Source: Dendrophyllia cribrosa (Eukaryota; Cnidaria; Anthozoa; Scleractinia; Dendrophylliidae). From it: a DNA stretch of 64,000 bases. The stretch lies in the NCBI GenBank assembly GCA_024195265.1, contig JAJLRJ010000014.1, positions 14,510,459 to 14,574,458 of the forward strand, given 5' to 3'. The number at the start of each line of letters is the position of its first letter. Position 1 is the stretch's first letter. A model generated the notes under the pieces. That model was not told the DNA's origin. It searched no databases and was given only the letters and a program-made list of their open reading frames with translations. Below are positions 1 to 11,478 of the stretch, piece by piece. Made by a program: the position numbers and the translations under genes.

Positions 1-2020
1 TCTAACTGATCTAAGATTGGTTCATTCTCGTAGTCTTCTTCTATTTTTGCACAGTCTTGTTCATCTTCTTCTTGAATACCATTCACTTCAATGCCATTAT
101 TTTGCCCAGACTTAAAATCACCGGCGTTCATAGGACCTTTGTTGATTAAGGTCTTCTTTACTTGAGTAGTTTGCACTGCTGCCTCATTTTCAGCACAGTG
201 TACTGCTGGCTCGTCCCTACCGATTGGCACATGTGCTGTGCCGCAAACAATTTGTAAATATTGCACCATTAATGTTACGACACGGAGCCAAGCCATTTTG
301 AAGGTGTTAGAGCACAAGGTACGTTTGTTGCGAGGGATAGCAGAGGACGACACAGCAGAGAATATGTTTGATAAAGACAAAGTCCACGGTCTTCCAAACT
401 GCCTTCCGAATTGTACTCTTCTGTATTCCGGGGAATGGCCTTCCCTTGGATTATTTCCACTTTGGGGTGCTTGGTTGTCTCCTAGGGAGTTCAATCCTCT
501 CAGGTCATTGCTACCTGTTGCTCGAATGCATCCCTGGGGTTTGTGTCCCCTGGGGCAATTACCGCTTGGTGCTTGACTGGCGACTTGGGGAATGAGTCCC
601 TGGACTTCGAATAGTCCCTTGTCCTTACATCCCTCAAAGTCAGCGCCGCCTGGCGCCTGGCTGAATCTCCGAGGGTTTGATCTCTGGGCTACGAGTCGTC
701 CTTGGGCCTTCAATCCTTCGGTTCTGGATCCGTGAGATTTACCTTGCTGGGGGTCATGGCCGCTTGCCACACATCTGAAGAAATTTGCTTCGTCTTTGTC
801 ATTGAGTTGAACATCCAAAAGAAATGTTTCTTTGTTGTTTCTGGTGACGAATGACGTAAGTAAGGCACAAGGTAACGCTTGTCTCTCCTCGCTGGGTAAT
901 TCCAGATGAGAAATGGCTATTCTTAATCTTGAACTCCTGGTCGTTGCCTGGACCGCGGCGACAAAACCAAGCAATCTCCGACGTCGTAGCCTTGACGGAA
1001 GCACGATCGTTATAGGACTGTCTACTCGGCAAATTATATCCGCGTTTTGTTCTCGGATCCGCGAATCCAAGAAAACGCGGACATTATTATCCCGCAATGT
1101 TCGAGAAAAGCAAGAGAACAGACCGTTGCCTTCGTCACCACGAAGATTGATGAGCGGCGTGTTAACCAAGAGGTTGCTCTTGAAAAGGGGAAATCTTGTC
1201 GTCTGGGTTCTTGTTTGGACCACAGTCGTATTGGTACTGCAAGAAATATTTTAATGAAAATGACTTATCGTGTATAACTGTAAATAGATTATGCTACGTA
1301 AGACACTTTGATAGAGTGTATCTAACCTCAGCCGGCACCCAGACATTTTTTAACGTTTTAGTTATTTCAGGGTGCTGGTACCCTTTAATTATTATATTTA
1401 TATTAAATTAATCCTTGTAATTTATTTATTTAAACATCTCTGGGTACAATAAAGCTTTGTTTGTTTGTTTGTTTGGTAAAATGTTGCTTACAGGAAACAT
1501 TTTGCACTCTGTCGGTCTTCGTAGGTTTATTTAAAACATTTGCTTACCTTCCATTTCCTCTCCTATATTTGCGAATACCTTTCGCGGCTAACGCAACCAA
1601 CACGGCAATGACGTACAACGTACTTGCCATCCAGTGGTATTCTAATAGAGAAGGGGTATATTACGTAGGTATTTTATAAGGTTCCTAAACTTTCAAGTTG
1701 TTTTTGGTACAGTTATTTTGCGCATGCATAGTTAACCTTTTGCTGTAACATTCTAAAGCGCAAGATATTTTTCAAGTTACGAGAGACACCAATCCAATTT
1801 TTTTAGAATGCCATGATACATGGCATACATACTTGAAACATGTTTTGACGGTTGGAATTGTTTTCTATGACCAACTAATGAAGATATCGTGAACGCAAGA
1901 TGAAGATCATGAAGATAAAAAATTCCAGGATTCTATTTTCAAAACAAAAAGTGATTTGTTTGACTTACCCACAAGGAAATCCATGTATACAGCTATGTAA
2001 TCTCGCATTTGATAACACAT
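1..2020 (-). CDS. Unrecognised single-pass membrane protein gene, partial (runs off left edge)
   Basis: Three minus-strand exons join in phase: 2020-1969 (17 codons plus one base from an ATG, donor GTAAGT), 1641-1548 (94 nt, acceptor CTATTAG, donor GTAAGC) and 1236-1 (acceptor TTTCTTGCAG, open to the edge). The second exon encodes one hydrophobic segment (about 17 residues starting WMASTLYVIA) followed by a basic stretch (KGIRKYRR), which by the positive-inside rule places the long C-terminal part in the cytoplasm. The third exon has no stop in more than 400 codons. Its first part looks like a folded domain (motifs such as RVDSPITIVLP and FLLDVQLNDKDEANFF), its middle is rich in Gly, Gln, Pro and Asn with PQG repeats, and the last visible part is acidic. 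I recognise no family. The start ATG could also lie in an upstream exon. Matching phases and the long open frame support real coding; the product is unknown. Confidence 0.6.
1300..1476 (+). repeat. Probable LINE 3' end with (GTTT)n tail
   Basis: An AT-rich stretch ends with AATAAA (about 1448) and then a GTTT microsatellite, the usual look of a 5'-truncated non-LTR retrotransposon tail. It lies in the intron between 1548 and 1236 of the minus-strand gene. No coding part is visible. Confidence 0.35.
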
Positions 2021-2493
2021 TGCAGCTAAAATCAGGCTGCACACGTGAAACAGCGATATATATCTAGATGTTTGGATCAGGGTCGGCTTGGTACTGCAGA
2101 ACGAATGTTAAATAAAAGTGAGTTGGTATGTTCCACTGTAAATTGATGATAGCTTTCTCTCTACGATGTCATTGCTCAGCTGCTTAACCGATGCCTGACA
2201 TCGCAAAAGTCATGCATCGGTTTAAATCTTGTTAAAGTCTGAGCATTTCCTTTAACTGAAACTGTCTCTTTATCGGTAAATGTTTATCCTACAGCTTACA
2301 TAAGATTTATAACAAAAATAAGACTCTCCGCGGCTGAGTGTAAATGACTTGCGTGTAGCAGTTAGAATTCATTTATAAATTCGATGTTGGGTACATTGCT
2401 GCAGTAATGTAAAGTCGCGTTACTCACACGCAAGAGTTTGTACTCTGTGGGTTTTTAGGCCTGTAATCAACAACGTGCAAAACATCCGCTTAC

Positions 2494-3984
2494 CTTCCAT
2501 TTCTTCCTCTTTGTTTGCTTTGTGTCCCTACCTCAACTAACGAGGCGACGAAGAACAACGTAATTGCTATCCAGTAGTATGCTGAAAGAAGAAAAGCATT
2601 TTAGATTTGGGGGTGGTACACTGGAGGAGTGTGTCTTCCTAGATTACGTAATTTACTTAAAAGCTTCACCTTCCGTTGCAGCTTTGTAGAATCACATCAG
2701 CTTTGTAGAGTAGGTGTTATTTTTTTTGTGTGAGAACAGGTGCATTAATTGTCTAATTAAAGAAAATCTATTATTAGCTGTTAATATATTCTGGTACCTG
2801 TAATTATCTACGTACCTACTATGTCATCAATTTAATTAACATACCCGGCACTTCTCTAAAAACTCTAATTATATCTGCGTATATTACTACGTCATCAAAT
2901 TTAATTGGTAGAGAAATAGGATGAATATTAAACATAGAATGAATATTAAACATAATCTACTGATCATAATACATAATCTTAATCTTAATTCGCTTAAGTA
3001 ACCCACTCGTAGAAATGCTTTAAACTTGTAAATTCATTTAGGTGCAATTATTTTGATCAGGTACACGGTTAACTTATTCTTGGTTTTCACGTGACGCCAC
3101 AAAAATTCAAAAATCTAAACTATACATCCTACAAAGCTGTATATATAAACATGGTATGTGGATACCAGTGTTATAATCTTTCACAAAAAGTTTCAGGTTT
3201 TAACGATGTTTTGCTTCCGATTTATAAAGGTTTTAAATATGTCACGCAATTCGTCACGCTATTTAAGATAAGCCGTGAAAATAAACAAAATTGAATCTGC
3301 TGAAAGTTATTTTTTTGCATTATAAGTGCGTATTGAATGGAGTTATAGCGAATACAATATTTTTTTAATTTGATTTTTGGTATAATTAAAACTTTGAATT
3401 TTTGGGCGCCATGTTTGTGCCCCTGAGTGGGGCACAAAGATGGCCGCTCCATACATTTCTTACTAAAAATGTCTAATACTCGTTCGCCTATAACTCTTGA
3501 ACGACGAGCTCTTGCGCTTCAATATTTGGCCCAGATGTGTAGTTTTAAACTCTCTACAATTCCATGAACATTTTGGGATCGAAATTGGTTGTTTAATGCT
3601 TTCGAATTTTGATATGACGTAAGTGAATTGCTGCGAAATACTAGAGCGCACGATTTTTTTTAACGTTATAGTAGAAATCAAATGCTTAAATCAGTCGAAG
3701 TTGAGTACAGAAAAACATTCTTGGAAGATTAAGATCCTTTTTGAAAATGCACTGTGTTTAATTGTGAGTTTCTTGGCATCATGATATTTCAAAGATACAA
3801 TATACTTTGACGGATTGGAAATTTTTTGCTGTGAAAAACTGACCTGAGAAATCGTGATCGCAAGATGGAAAACGAGGCTCAAAAACGCCAGGATTCTTTA
3901 GAATCAAACAAGAAGAGATTCGTTCGACTTACCCACAAGGCAATCCATATAAACAGTTATGTAATCTCGCATTACAGCTAACAT
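2494..3984 (-). CDS. Duplicate N-terminal two-exon module of the left-edge gene
   Basis: Minus-strand exons 3984-3933 and 2581-2494 are diverged copies of exons 2020-1969 and 1641-1548. The first ends in the same motif (MRDYI-VYMD, donor GTAAGT). The second has acceptor TTCTTTCAG, donor GTAAGC, and a membrane segment starting YWIAITLFFVAS followed by a basic tail ending RGRNG. It is two codons shorter than its partner (88 versus 94 nt), so length differs by whole codons and both phases are kept. No copy of the large exon lies between the modules. It is either an alternative 5' module splicing to the exon at 1236 or the head of a truncated duplicate gene. The intron between its exons contains a MITE copy (3077-3627). 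Confidence 0.5.
3077..3627. mobile_element. MITE, TTCTTGG family, copy A (right end degraded)
   Basis: Starts TTCTTGGTTTTCACGTGAC after a TA. The body matches copies at 7500-8061 and 15480-16047 along nearly its whole length. The right terminal inverted repeat is lost after GACGTAAGTGA. TA flanks and the inverted ends suggest a Tc1/mariner-type non-autonomous element. Confidence 0.75.
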
Positions 3985-4356
3985 CAGGCTGTAAATTTGC
4001 AACAGCAATATATACCCTGCCATTTCGGAGCGGGGTATCTGCGGTTTAATTAATTCACGTCAGAAACACTAATTTATTAACCGGCCTAATTAATGAAGAT
4101 TACGTCAACAAATTGTTTAACGAAGGGGTGTCATTGAAGAAAGCCAATTAACACCCTAGCGTGACAGTAAAATAGCGACGAGGCGTGACGCATTCTCCTC
4201 AAGTAGCTGAACGTAGCGTAACAAAATCGCCTTTTGTTATCAGCGCGACCTAGTGTCGCGGAATCACCAAAATTGCGAGACATTTGAGCCATATCCTCAT
4301 TGCGAAAAGAGATTATTAAGCCTCAATTTATTTTGAATTCTCCCTTTTCTTTTCAG

Positions 4357-7300
4357 CTTTGTAGGTAGTCTTCTCAAATCAGGGCATGGTGCATGGATAG
4401 GATTAAACGACAGAAGCACTGAAGCCAAATTTCTTTGGAATTACAACAAGTATAACGAGCCGAACTTTTTCGCTTGGGACAAGAGCGATCCAGATAACCC
4501 TGAACCAAATAACTTCAACGGGCAATGTAACGTCGAGAACTGTGTGGAAATGAAAAACACAAACAAGAAATGGAATGACGTGGTTTGCAAAGCGCATATG
4601 GCTTATGTGTGCCAGAAGAATTCTGAAACAGGTGATATAGAGCGTTTTCACTCACGTGACCTTCAGTCCCGTGGGACTCAAATGACAAAGGCCATGGCAG
4701 CCATGTTGGTGTTCCTAACAAAAGAAGTTATAATTAAAATTATTTTGTACGGGAACACCAATATGGCGGCTATGACGTCAAGTGAAAACGCTCTATTGTA
4801 GAGTTTATTTAGTGAGTAGTTCCCCATTCCTACGCAGGCTACCGGAGCCTAGGTACGAGGACCAGTAATTACCTTGACCCAGACTTCTCAGGGGGCCTGG
4901 TCTAGGCCTAGACAGATTCTGTTCGGCAACGTTTGAGCAACTTTTACGATTTTAAGCAACTTCTTCGATTCTGAACAACTTTTCGGAGAGTGAGCAACTT
5001 CCCAGCATCTTTTCTAAAAGTTCGCACATTTTGGCATATTTTCACTGCATCTTAATCAAATTCATAAGTAATTGTTATTTTATGCATACACTGAAATAAT
5101 AGAACGGATGAATTTGAAGGAGGGTCAAATACTCAAATTTGACCGCAACATGTATTATTTGCTATGTTAGCAGCACGTCTCTTGTTTATTAGGCCGTGTC
5201 ACTTTACGATTTAGAAATTAATAAACAAGGAAGGAGTTACAGTATATAATTAGAGTTATTATGTCAGCAAGCAACTTTTTAAATTTTTACAGCAACTTTC
5301 TCGATTTTAAGCAACTTTTGAGCAACTTTTGGGGATATTTTTTAGGAACTTTTTAACAATTTTTGAGCAGAATCTGTCTAACCCTAGCCTGGTCAGACTC
5401 GTATCCTGTCGCTTCTCTGTATTCGCGCTGTGATTGATGGGAAGGATTTAGTGAGTTTGCGGTGCATCTTTCTCCCTCCTTCCCAAGCGCCTTTGCACGC
5501 GTCAATTTTCCTTCCCATATTCCTTTTTCGAATAAAAATAAGGCCCGGTTTAAACGTCGCATTTTACACGCGCCGAATCTAATTGCCGAATTAAGTGCAT
5601 GTAAAATGCGACGTTTAAATCAATTAAATTCGGCAGATTTGTATTAAATGCGAGTTCAGTCGAATATTCGACTGATCCAGTCGAATATGCGACTGAGGTT
5701 CGACAGTTGATTTAAACGCCGCATTTTACATGTGCCGAATCGAATTCATAAATTATGTTAATTATATTTTACCCATAACTCCACAGTTTTATGCTACATG
5801 ACATGCGCACAGAAAATTGGCGGGAATCGCGAATCGCAGGTCTGAGAAAGCAATATGGCGGCTGTCGAGGATACTAGTATGTGTGGTTCGTGCTTCTCTT
5901 CAACAAAGTATACATGTTTGACGTGCGGTCATTTGTTTTGTATGAGATGCTCTGTTTTTGAAGTAGACGAGGAAACACCGGGTTGGAAGGCAGGACGAAG
6001 TGTAGCTCGTTGCGAAGCTTGTTTTCGAGAGAAGATGGAGAACGAAGTCAATCAACGAGAATTTGATCAGGAAAGTGAAACGAATACCACTGTCTCCTCT
6101 TTCTCAAGTTCAAGTCTTCTTCTTGCTAGCAGGTGATGCACTGCCATCTGCATTATAAGTCGCCGTTTTCTGTCAGCGCGAATGGTGTTTGAGAGGCATA
6201 AACGCCGCAAACGCAAAATGTGCTCCTTATCTTTATCAGCCATATTGGCGGGAAACTTAGAGCGGAGTCTGGGAATGAAGATGTCACTCGCACTCGGCAA
6301 TTAAATTCGGTACAATTAAATGCGACGTTTAAATCAAATGCCGAACTTTTTTAATTCAAGTCGACTTAAATTAGTATTAGATTCGGCGCATGTAAAATGC
6401 GACGTTTAAACCGGGCCTAAGTGGCGACTTGTACAAATCTTGGGCCAGGTGGCAATAAGCTGATTGTTACTTTCTCGTTTCCAGATCTACCGGGCTGGAG
6501 GTGTCAGAGTGGCAAATGCTACCTGTATGTTCGCGATGCTGTTAATTGGGACTGGGCCCAAAAAAGCTGCCGGAGTAAAAACAGCACTTTGGTAACGATA
6601 TCGAGTTCATCGGAAAACAAGTTTATTGGAAGCTTGATAAAAACGAACATTTGGACTGGACTCAACGACAGGGTGGAGGCTGGTGCGTTGATACTTGAAA
6701 GTAAAAACTGTGTTAAAAGTAAAGACTGTAAGAGCATCTAAATGCCAAATAAAATTTTAAATTGATATATTTTCTAAACTTTGCGTTTGGAATAAAGTGG
6801 AAATGTTGGAAGCGACTTGCATTTCAATAGAATGTTGTCAAAAGATCTCCGGATTTCTCTCAGTTAACTTCCAAAAAGATAGGAGGCATCCGTATGACCT
6901 TCCGACAATCGCGACGTTTTCAGTGCTTGTTGCGAGACTTCGTCAGGCGATGGAATCGACTGGATGCAACACAAAACAATAACAGTGATACATAGAGTGT
7001 GTGATACATCCAGTCGACTCTATATATCTTCTGATATACACCAACAGTAAGCGTCGCAAGGTCGCCATGCACATCTAAAGAGACTACATCGTGAGACAAC
7101 CGATAGAAGCTTAGTGAAACAATGCTTCAAATCCCGGTACTACTTCAATCTGCGAGTGCGCTTGGCAACAGGAACCGGAAATAGTAATTGGGACAACTGC
7201 AAAAATCAGCAAGCATTTCAAACCACGATTAACAACAGCATTTTTCATGAGTGAAGTTTTATTTTTACAGGTTTATACGTTTGGAATGATATCGGCCAGG

Positions 7301-9035
7301 GGCAGTTTAACAACAGACCATCTTACTTGAACTGGGATACCAGTGAACCGAATGATCGACATTACGACCCTTTTAAAACCCCTCAACGGTGTAAAGGCGA
7401 GGACTGCGTGCAGATCAAGAGTTGGAATGATGTCATCAGCTGGTGTGACTTGGACTGCAACATTGCGTTACCCTATATTTGTGAAAAGAGTCAAGGTAAT
7501 TCTTGGTTTTCACATGACGTCATAAAAATTAAAAAATCTAAAGTATATATCCTGCAAAGCTGTTTCTAACATGGTATGTGGATACAAGTGTTATAATCTT
7601 TCACAAAAAGTTTCAGGTTTTAACGATGTTTTGCTTCCGATTTACAAAGGTTTTAAATGTGTCACGCAATTCGTCACGCTATTCAGATAAGCCGTGAAAA
7701 TAAACAAAATTGAATCAGCTGAAAGTTATTGTTTGCATTATAAGTGCTAATAAGCCGAGTTAATGGAGCTTATAGCAAATACAATATTTTTTTATTTGAT
7801 TTTTGGTGTAATTAAGACTTTGAATTTTTGGCCGCCATCTTTGTGCCCCTTACTGGGGCACAAAGATGGCCGCTCCAAACATTTCTTGCTAAAAATGTGT
7901 AATACTCGTTCGCCTGTAAATCTTCAACGAAATGCTTTTGCGCTTCAAAATTTGGCCCAGATGTGTAGTTTTAAACTCTTTACAATTCCATAAACATTTT
8001 AGATTCGAAATCTATTGTGTAATGCTTCTGAATTTTGATATGACGTAAGTGAAACCAAGAATAGATATTTATAGTACGGTGGTCAGACAACGCCCCTTTG
8101 CTCTAGTTCTGATGGCTATTTGCGATGTAGCTACAAGTAGGTGGCCCTTCACTGAGAGAGGGGAAATAGACCGTCTTCGTGATAGCGATAGCAGAGTTTT
8201 AGTAATACCGGGGTATCCATAGTAACATGGTATACCGTACGTAAAAGTGGGCTGCCCGTAATGAAGGGGGGTCTGGTAATAGCGGGGTATCCGTGACCAA
8301 GGGGATCTCGTAAAAGTGGCGTGTCCGTAAGAGCGGTTAGTGGTGGTTCGTAATAACGGGTTGTCCTTTAGAAGAGTGTGTCCGTAATAGCCGGGTATCC
8401 GTAATGGCGGGGTGTCCGTAATAGCCGGGTATCCGTAATGGCGGGGTGTCCGTAATAGCGGGGTATCCGTAATGGCGGGTTGTCCGTAATAGCGGGGTAT
8501 CCGTAATGACGGGGTGTCCGTAATAGGCGGATATCCGTAATAGCGGGGTATCCGTAATGACGGAGTGTCCGTAATAGCCGGGTATCTGTAATGACGGAGT
8601 GTCCGTAATAGCGGGGTATCCGTAATGGCGGGGTGTCCGTAATAGCCGGGTATCCGTAATGACGGAGTGTCCGTAATAGCGGGGTATCCGTAATGGCGGG
8701 GTGTCCGTAATAGGTGGGTATCCGTAATGGCGGGGTGTCCGTAATAGCCGGGTATCCTAAATAGCGCGGTGTTCATAATATCAAGGTATCCGTACCAGCG
8801 GGGTGTCCGACGAGTGTACCCTTGTTACTTACCGCAGTCCACATACTTGGAATTAATTTGTATTTCTTTTACTGTTTTTTTTCCAGACCCCTATCTTAGT
8901 TTCGCGGCATGGATAGCCATTTCTATGGGCGCTGGACTTATACTGAGTATATTTGGAGGCCGGGCTTGTATGGAGTATAAAACGCGGAGAGGACGTAAAG
9001 AAATAAAACAGATGATAGTTGAATCTGCGGATTGA
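4357..9035 (+). CDS. Type I membrane C-type lectin receptor with tandem CTLDs (5' part not seen)
   Basis: Exons 4357-4631, 6485-6682, 7271-7495 and 8887-9035 join in phase (each junction splits a codon after its first base). The first encodes the C-terminal half of a lectin domain (WIGLNDR, EPNN, NCVEM, WNDVVC, AYVC). The next two encode a whole domain (SGKCY, WDWAQKSC, WTGLNDR, SEPND, EDCVQI, WND, YIC). The last has a roughly 20-residue membrane segment (FAAWIAISMGAGLILS), a basic cytoplasmic tail and stop TGA at 9033. Both domains keep EPN, the following Glu and WND, the residue set of calcium-dependent mannose-type binding, so the product is probably a cell-surface glycan receptor, perhaps in microbe recognition. 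The first domain's N-terminal half and the signal peptide are not visible upstream: either 5' exons lie outside the window or the first domain is decayed. AATAAA follows at 9165. Confidence 0.82.
4637..4796. mobile_element. Palindromic MITE with ATAGAGCG ends
   Basis: Inverted ends ATAGAGCGTTTTCACT and AGTGAAAACGCTCTAT continue inward (CATGTTGGTGTTCC against GGAACACCAATATGG). It begins five bases after the exon border at 4631, immediately behind the splice donor. Confidence 0.8.
4800..5538. other. Intron sequence with repeated AGCAACTTTT motifs
   Basis: At 4930-5030 and 5265-5370 short motifs of the type GAGCAACTTTT / AAGCAACTT recur many times, giving a degenerate repeat. No coding potential is seen. 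It belongs to the intron between exons 4631 and 6485 of the lectin gene. Confidence 0.4.
5542..6417. mobile_element. PIF/Harbinger-like element with TAA target duplication
   Basis: Near-perfect inverted ends of about 41 bp (starting GGCCCGGTTTAAACGTCG) are flanked by TAA on both sides (5539-5541, 6418-6420), the three-base duplication typical of PIF/Harbinger. The subterminal motif TTTAAACGYCGCATTTTACA recurs inside at about 5594-5625, 5705-5740 and 6313-6335. It encloses a small cysteine-rich ORF and lies 67 bp upstream of lectin exon 6485. No recognisable transposase is present. Confidence 0.8.
5855..6136 (+). CDS. Small cysteine-rich zinc-finger-like ORF inside the Harbinger-like element
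   Basis: Starts at ATG 5855 (AATATGGCGGCT context), 93 codons. Four CxxC pairs (CGSC, CLTC, CMRC, CEAC) with a GHLFC motif and a Trp-Lys-Ala-Gly segment resemble a RING/treble-clef-like zinc-binding fold, followed by a Glu-rich and Ser-rich tail. It is wholly contained between the element's inverted ends, so it is an element-encoded accessory protein or a captured gene fragment. On the opposite strand a second ORF (6300-6067, Arg/Leu/Glu-rich) overlaps it by about 70 bp and may instead be the remnant of the element's own gene. Function unknown. Confidence 0.4.
   Translation: MAAVEDTSMCGSCFSSTKYTCLTCGHLFCMRCSVFEVDEETPGWKAGRSVARCEACFREKMENEVNQREFDQESETNTTVSSFSSSSLLLASR
7500..8061. mobile_element. 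MITE, TTCTTGG family, copy B
   Basis: Ends TTCTTGGTTTTCACATGACG and inverted GTGAAACCAAGAA; body alignable with copies at 3077 and 15480. It starts five bases after lectin exon border 7495, right behind the GTAAT donor. Confidence 0.82.
8215..8815. repeat. 34-bp minisatellite (two alternating 17-bp halves)
   Basis: Tandem units alternate GTGTCCGTAATAGC and GGGTATCCGTAATGGC halves with a 34-bp period, most regular at 8366-8800 and degenerate towards 8215. It lies in the intron before the transmembrane exon of the lectin gene. The long minus-strand ORF across it is a by-product of the period. Confidence 0.9.
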
Positions 9036-9512
9036 TATCGAAAGGAAAATATGATTAGAACATGCTAAGCAAGACCACAAGAAAAGAGCTGCAGATAATG
9101 ACGTCGTTGTTAATTGTTGTTATTGGGATGAGGAGGAAAAAGATCCAAACATAAAAAGAACAGAAATAAAAATTCCACTGATCGTGAGATGGGAAGACAG
9201 TCTATAATTTCGCGCGAGTTGTAATTGGGTCTGGTTGTAAAACACACAAGTTTTGTGTGAATATAAATACGTGTGAAAAGACACCTAGCAGGTTGGCGAG
9301 GCTTGAATGACTATCAGGATTTCGAACCTCCACTAGCTCAGAGAAACACAAAGCCACTTATTGGCAGCGTACAATTTCATGCGCCTGTATTTTGTCCTAT
9401 TACGTGCATGAAAGAACTGGTCATGTGGCTTTTCATACCCAAGAATAAGGAGATAGCTGGTTTTCTGTTAGATAAACTTTAAAAATCATTATTTTTTTTT
9501 CTGTTCTATTAA

Positions 9513-10066
9513 AGTGCCCCTGTGATCAAATTTTTGATTTTCATTTTTTTACATTTTCGTGTACAATTAGAGTTTCTTACTCATCTTGCCAAATTTCAAT
9601 TCATTACGAACATCAGAAGTCATTTTATTTTAACATTTATTTCCGAGAATTTACGGCCGCCATTAATCAACCTTGTTCCAAGGCTTGGTTGCGAATGGGA
9701 GAAAGTGACGTCAAAGACTCAAACATACCTCACGGGTTCAAATTATAATAACAATAAGTATTGAAAATCACGCGAAAAGCAACAAAAACTTTGGACTTGT
9801 TCTTTGTGCAATTTTCTATGCTGATTGTTATTATAATTTCAACCCGTGAGGTATGTTTGAGTCTTTGACGTCACTTTCTCCTATTCGCAACCAAGCCTTG
9901 GAACAAGGTTGATTAATGGCGGCCGTAAATTCTCGGAAATAAATGTTAAAATAAAACGACTTCTAATGTTCGTAATGGATTGAAATTTGGCAAGAGGAGT
10001 AAGAAAGTCTAATAGTACACGAAAATGTAAAAAAATCAAAATCAAAAATTTGATCATAGGGGCACT
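9513..10066. mobile_element. Fold-back element with about 235-bp arms and TTAA target sites
   Basis: Two nearly identical inverted arms (9513-9747 and about 9835-10066) surround a loop of roughly 85 bp. Ends read AGTGCCCC and GGGGCACT and are flanked by TTAA on both sides, as in piggyBac-type insertions. No ORF for a transposase. Confidence 0.88.
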
Positions 10067-10177
10067 TTAAAACTTCAACACCAGTAAACTTTGAGGCAAC
10101 TCCACATTGAACTAACAAACGTAGTTACATTTAATTCTTCATTATGAAAACCAAAGGGACAGAACTTACTGTCCTTA

Positions 10178-10425
10178 TGAAGACCTGTTTACACAGCGGA
10201 CTGTGAGATTTCCGTGCGATTCGGGTGCGATATTTACTGTCATTTTCCAAACATCGCCGCCAAGTTGCATCAGGTTTCGTTTATGTTCGAAACTTCTGCG
10301 ACATCGTGGCGACAATCGCTTACAAATCGCACTGAAATCGCCTCCAGTTTACATGTGCGATTTTTCTCGCGAGTTCGAGCACGGGAAACAAAAATTGCAC
10401 AAAAAAAATCGCTTTTGTAAACTAT
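10178..10425. mobile_element. MITE related to 17757-18072
   Basis: Starts ACCTGTTTACACAG and ends near AAATCGCTTTTGTAAAC. Internal words (CGCCGCCAAGTTGCATCAGG, AAATCGCACTGAAATCGCC) match the element at 17757-18072 in the opposite orientation. Confidence 0.55.
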
Positions 10426-11383
10426 CCATAATAAAATAGGCAAAAGGAACACCGTTATGGAGACAGCACCTCAATTTATCTATGGTAACTAGCTCCTTTA
10501 CTTATGTAGAACTACAAGTTTATATGGTCTCTTTTGGACAAAATGAATCCGTATTGTGTGGAGCTGTGTCCGTAAGGAGAGGTTTGATCGTCTCAAAAAA
10601 TACAGTGTGATGTTTGTTCAGGACCAGAAGCGTGAGTGACTTGTTTGTCTTTGTAGAATGAAGCCGTGGGTGAGTAACTTGCGTAGCAGGCGCCAGTTTA
10701 TATAAAGGGTGCAATTTCGGAGACGCACGCGAGTAGACTACATTTTTATTCGCTGCTCACTCGCAAAGGCGCGAAGCGCGTAAAGCGTGGATCCTCGCGC
10801 CCTAGTCCCACTCTCCGTATTCACACTTGTGTCAGACCGTTCGGTCAATGATCGCGTGCATCCATACGACCAACGCAGAAATACGACTGTTTTGCAGTCT
10901 ACGGCGCGAAGGCCGGGAACGCGCGTAAAATGCGTGCGCGTGTCCCCAAAATTGCGCCCCGGCCTGCAACGGAGGCTAACTATTGGGTAGCTACTTTCGG
11001 TTGAGTCACGCTCTGATAGATCGATTAAACGGATCGATTTAAACGAATTTGCAACAGGAAGGATCTCGTTAACTTAGGCAATTTAAGAATGATTAACTCC
11101 CAGTAATCATTTCAAAGGGTCCATGTCGAGGACATGTTTAGTTTGGATTAAAACTGTGCTCATGCACTAAACGCAGCTAATCGACACCGAAAAGAAGACA
11201 TCAAGAGAATTCTTGAATAATGTTTAAAAGGGCAACAAAATGTTCAAGTTACCGCCATATATCGTAAATATTAACGAAACTGGACCATGGAGTTCCTGTA
11301 GTTCAGATGTCTTTTGGCTTTTCAGAGTGATACTAAAAATTGATGACCTAGCCGCGTTACAAGGCCGAAAATAGCCTGCATGA

Positions 11384-11456
11384 CAGGCGTTCGAAGGGGA
11401 AAGGGGAAGGGGGGAGAATTCAAATCTTCCCCTTCCCCTACCCCTTCGAACGCCTG
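11384..11456. repeat. Palindrome with purine/pyrimidine arms
   Basis: Arms read CAGGCGTTCGAAGGGG and CCCCTTCGAACGCCTG around a short GAATTC-containing loop, flanked by further inverted GGCCGAA.ATAG sequence. Confidence 0.75.
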
Positions 11457-11478
11457 CCACTCAGGCAAGGCCGAGAAT

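Noticed and set aside
8069..8776. 235-codon minus-strand frame with repeated Thr-Asp-Thr and Arg-Tyr-Tyr-Gly motifs
   Set aside because: By-product of the 34-bp minisatellite in a lectin-gene intron.
8366..8800. Regularly spaced repeats reminiscent of a CRISPR array
   Set aside because: Units are contiguous with no unique spacers, and the genome is animal.
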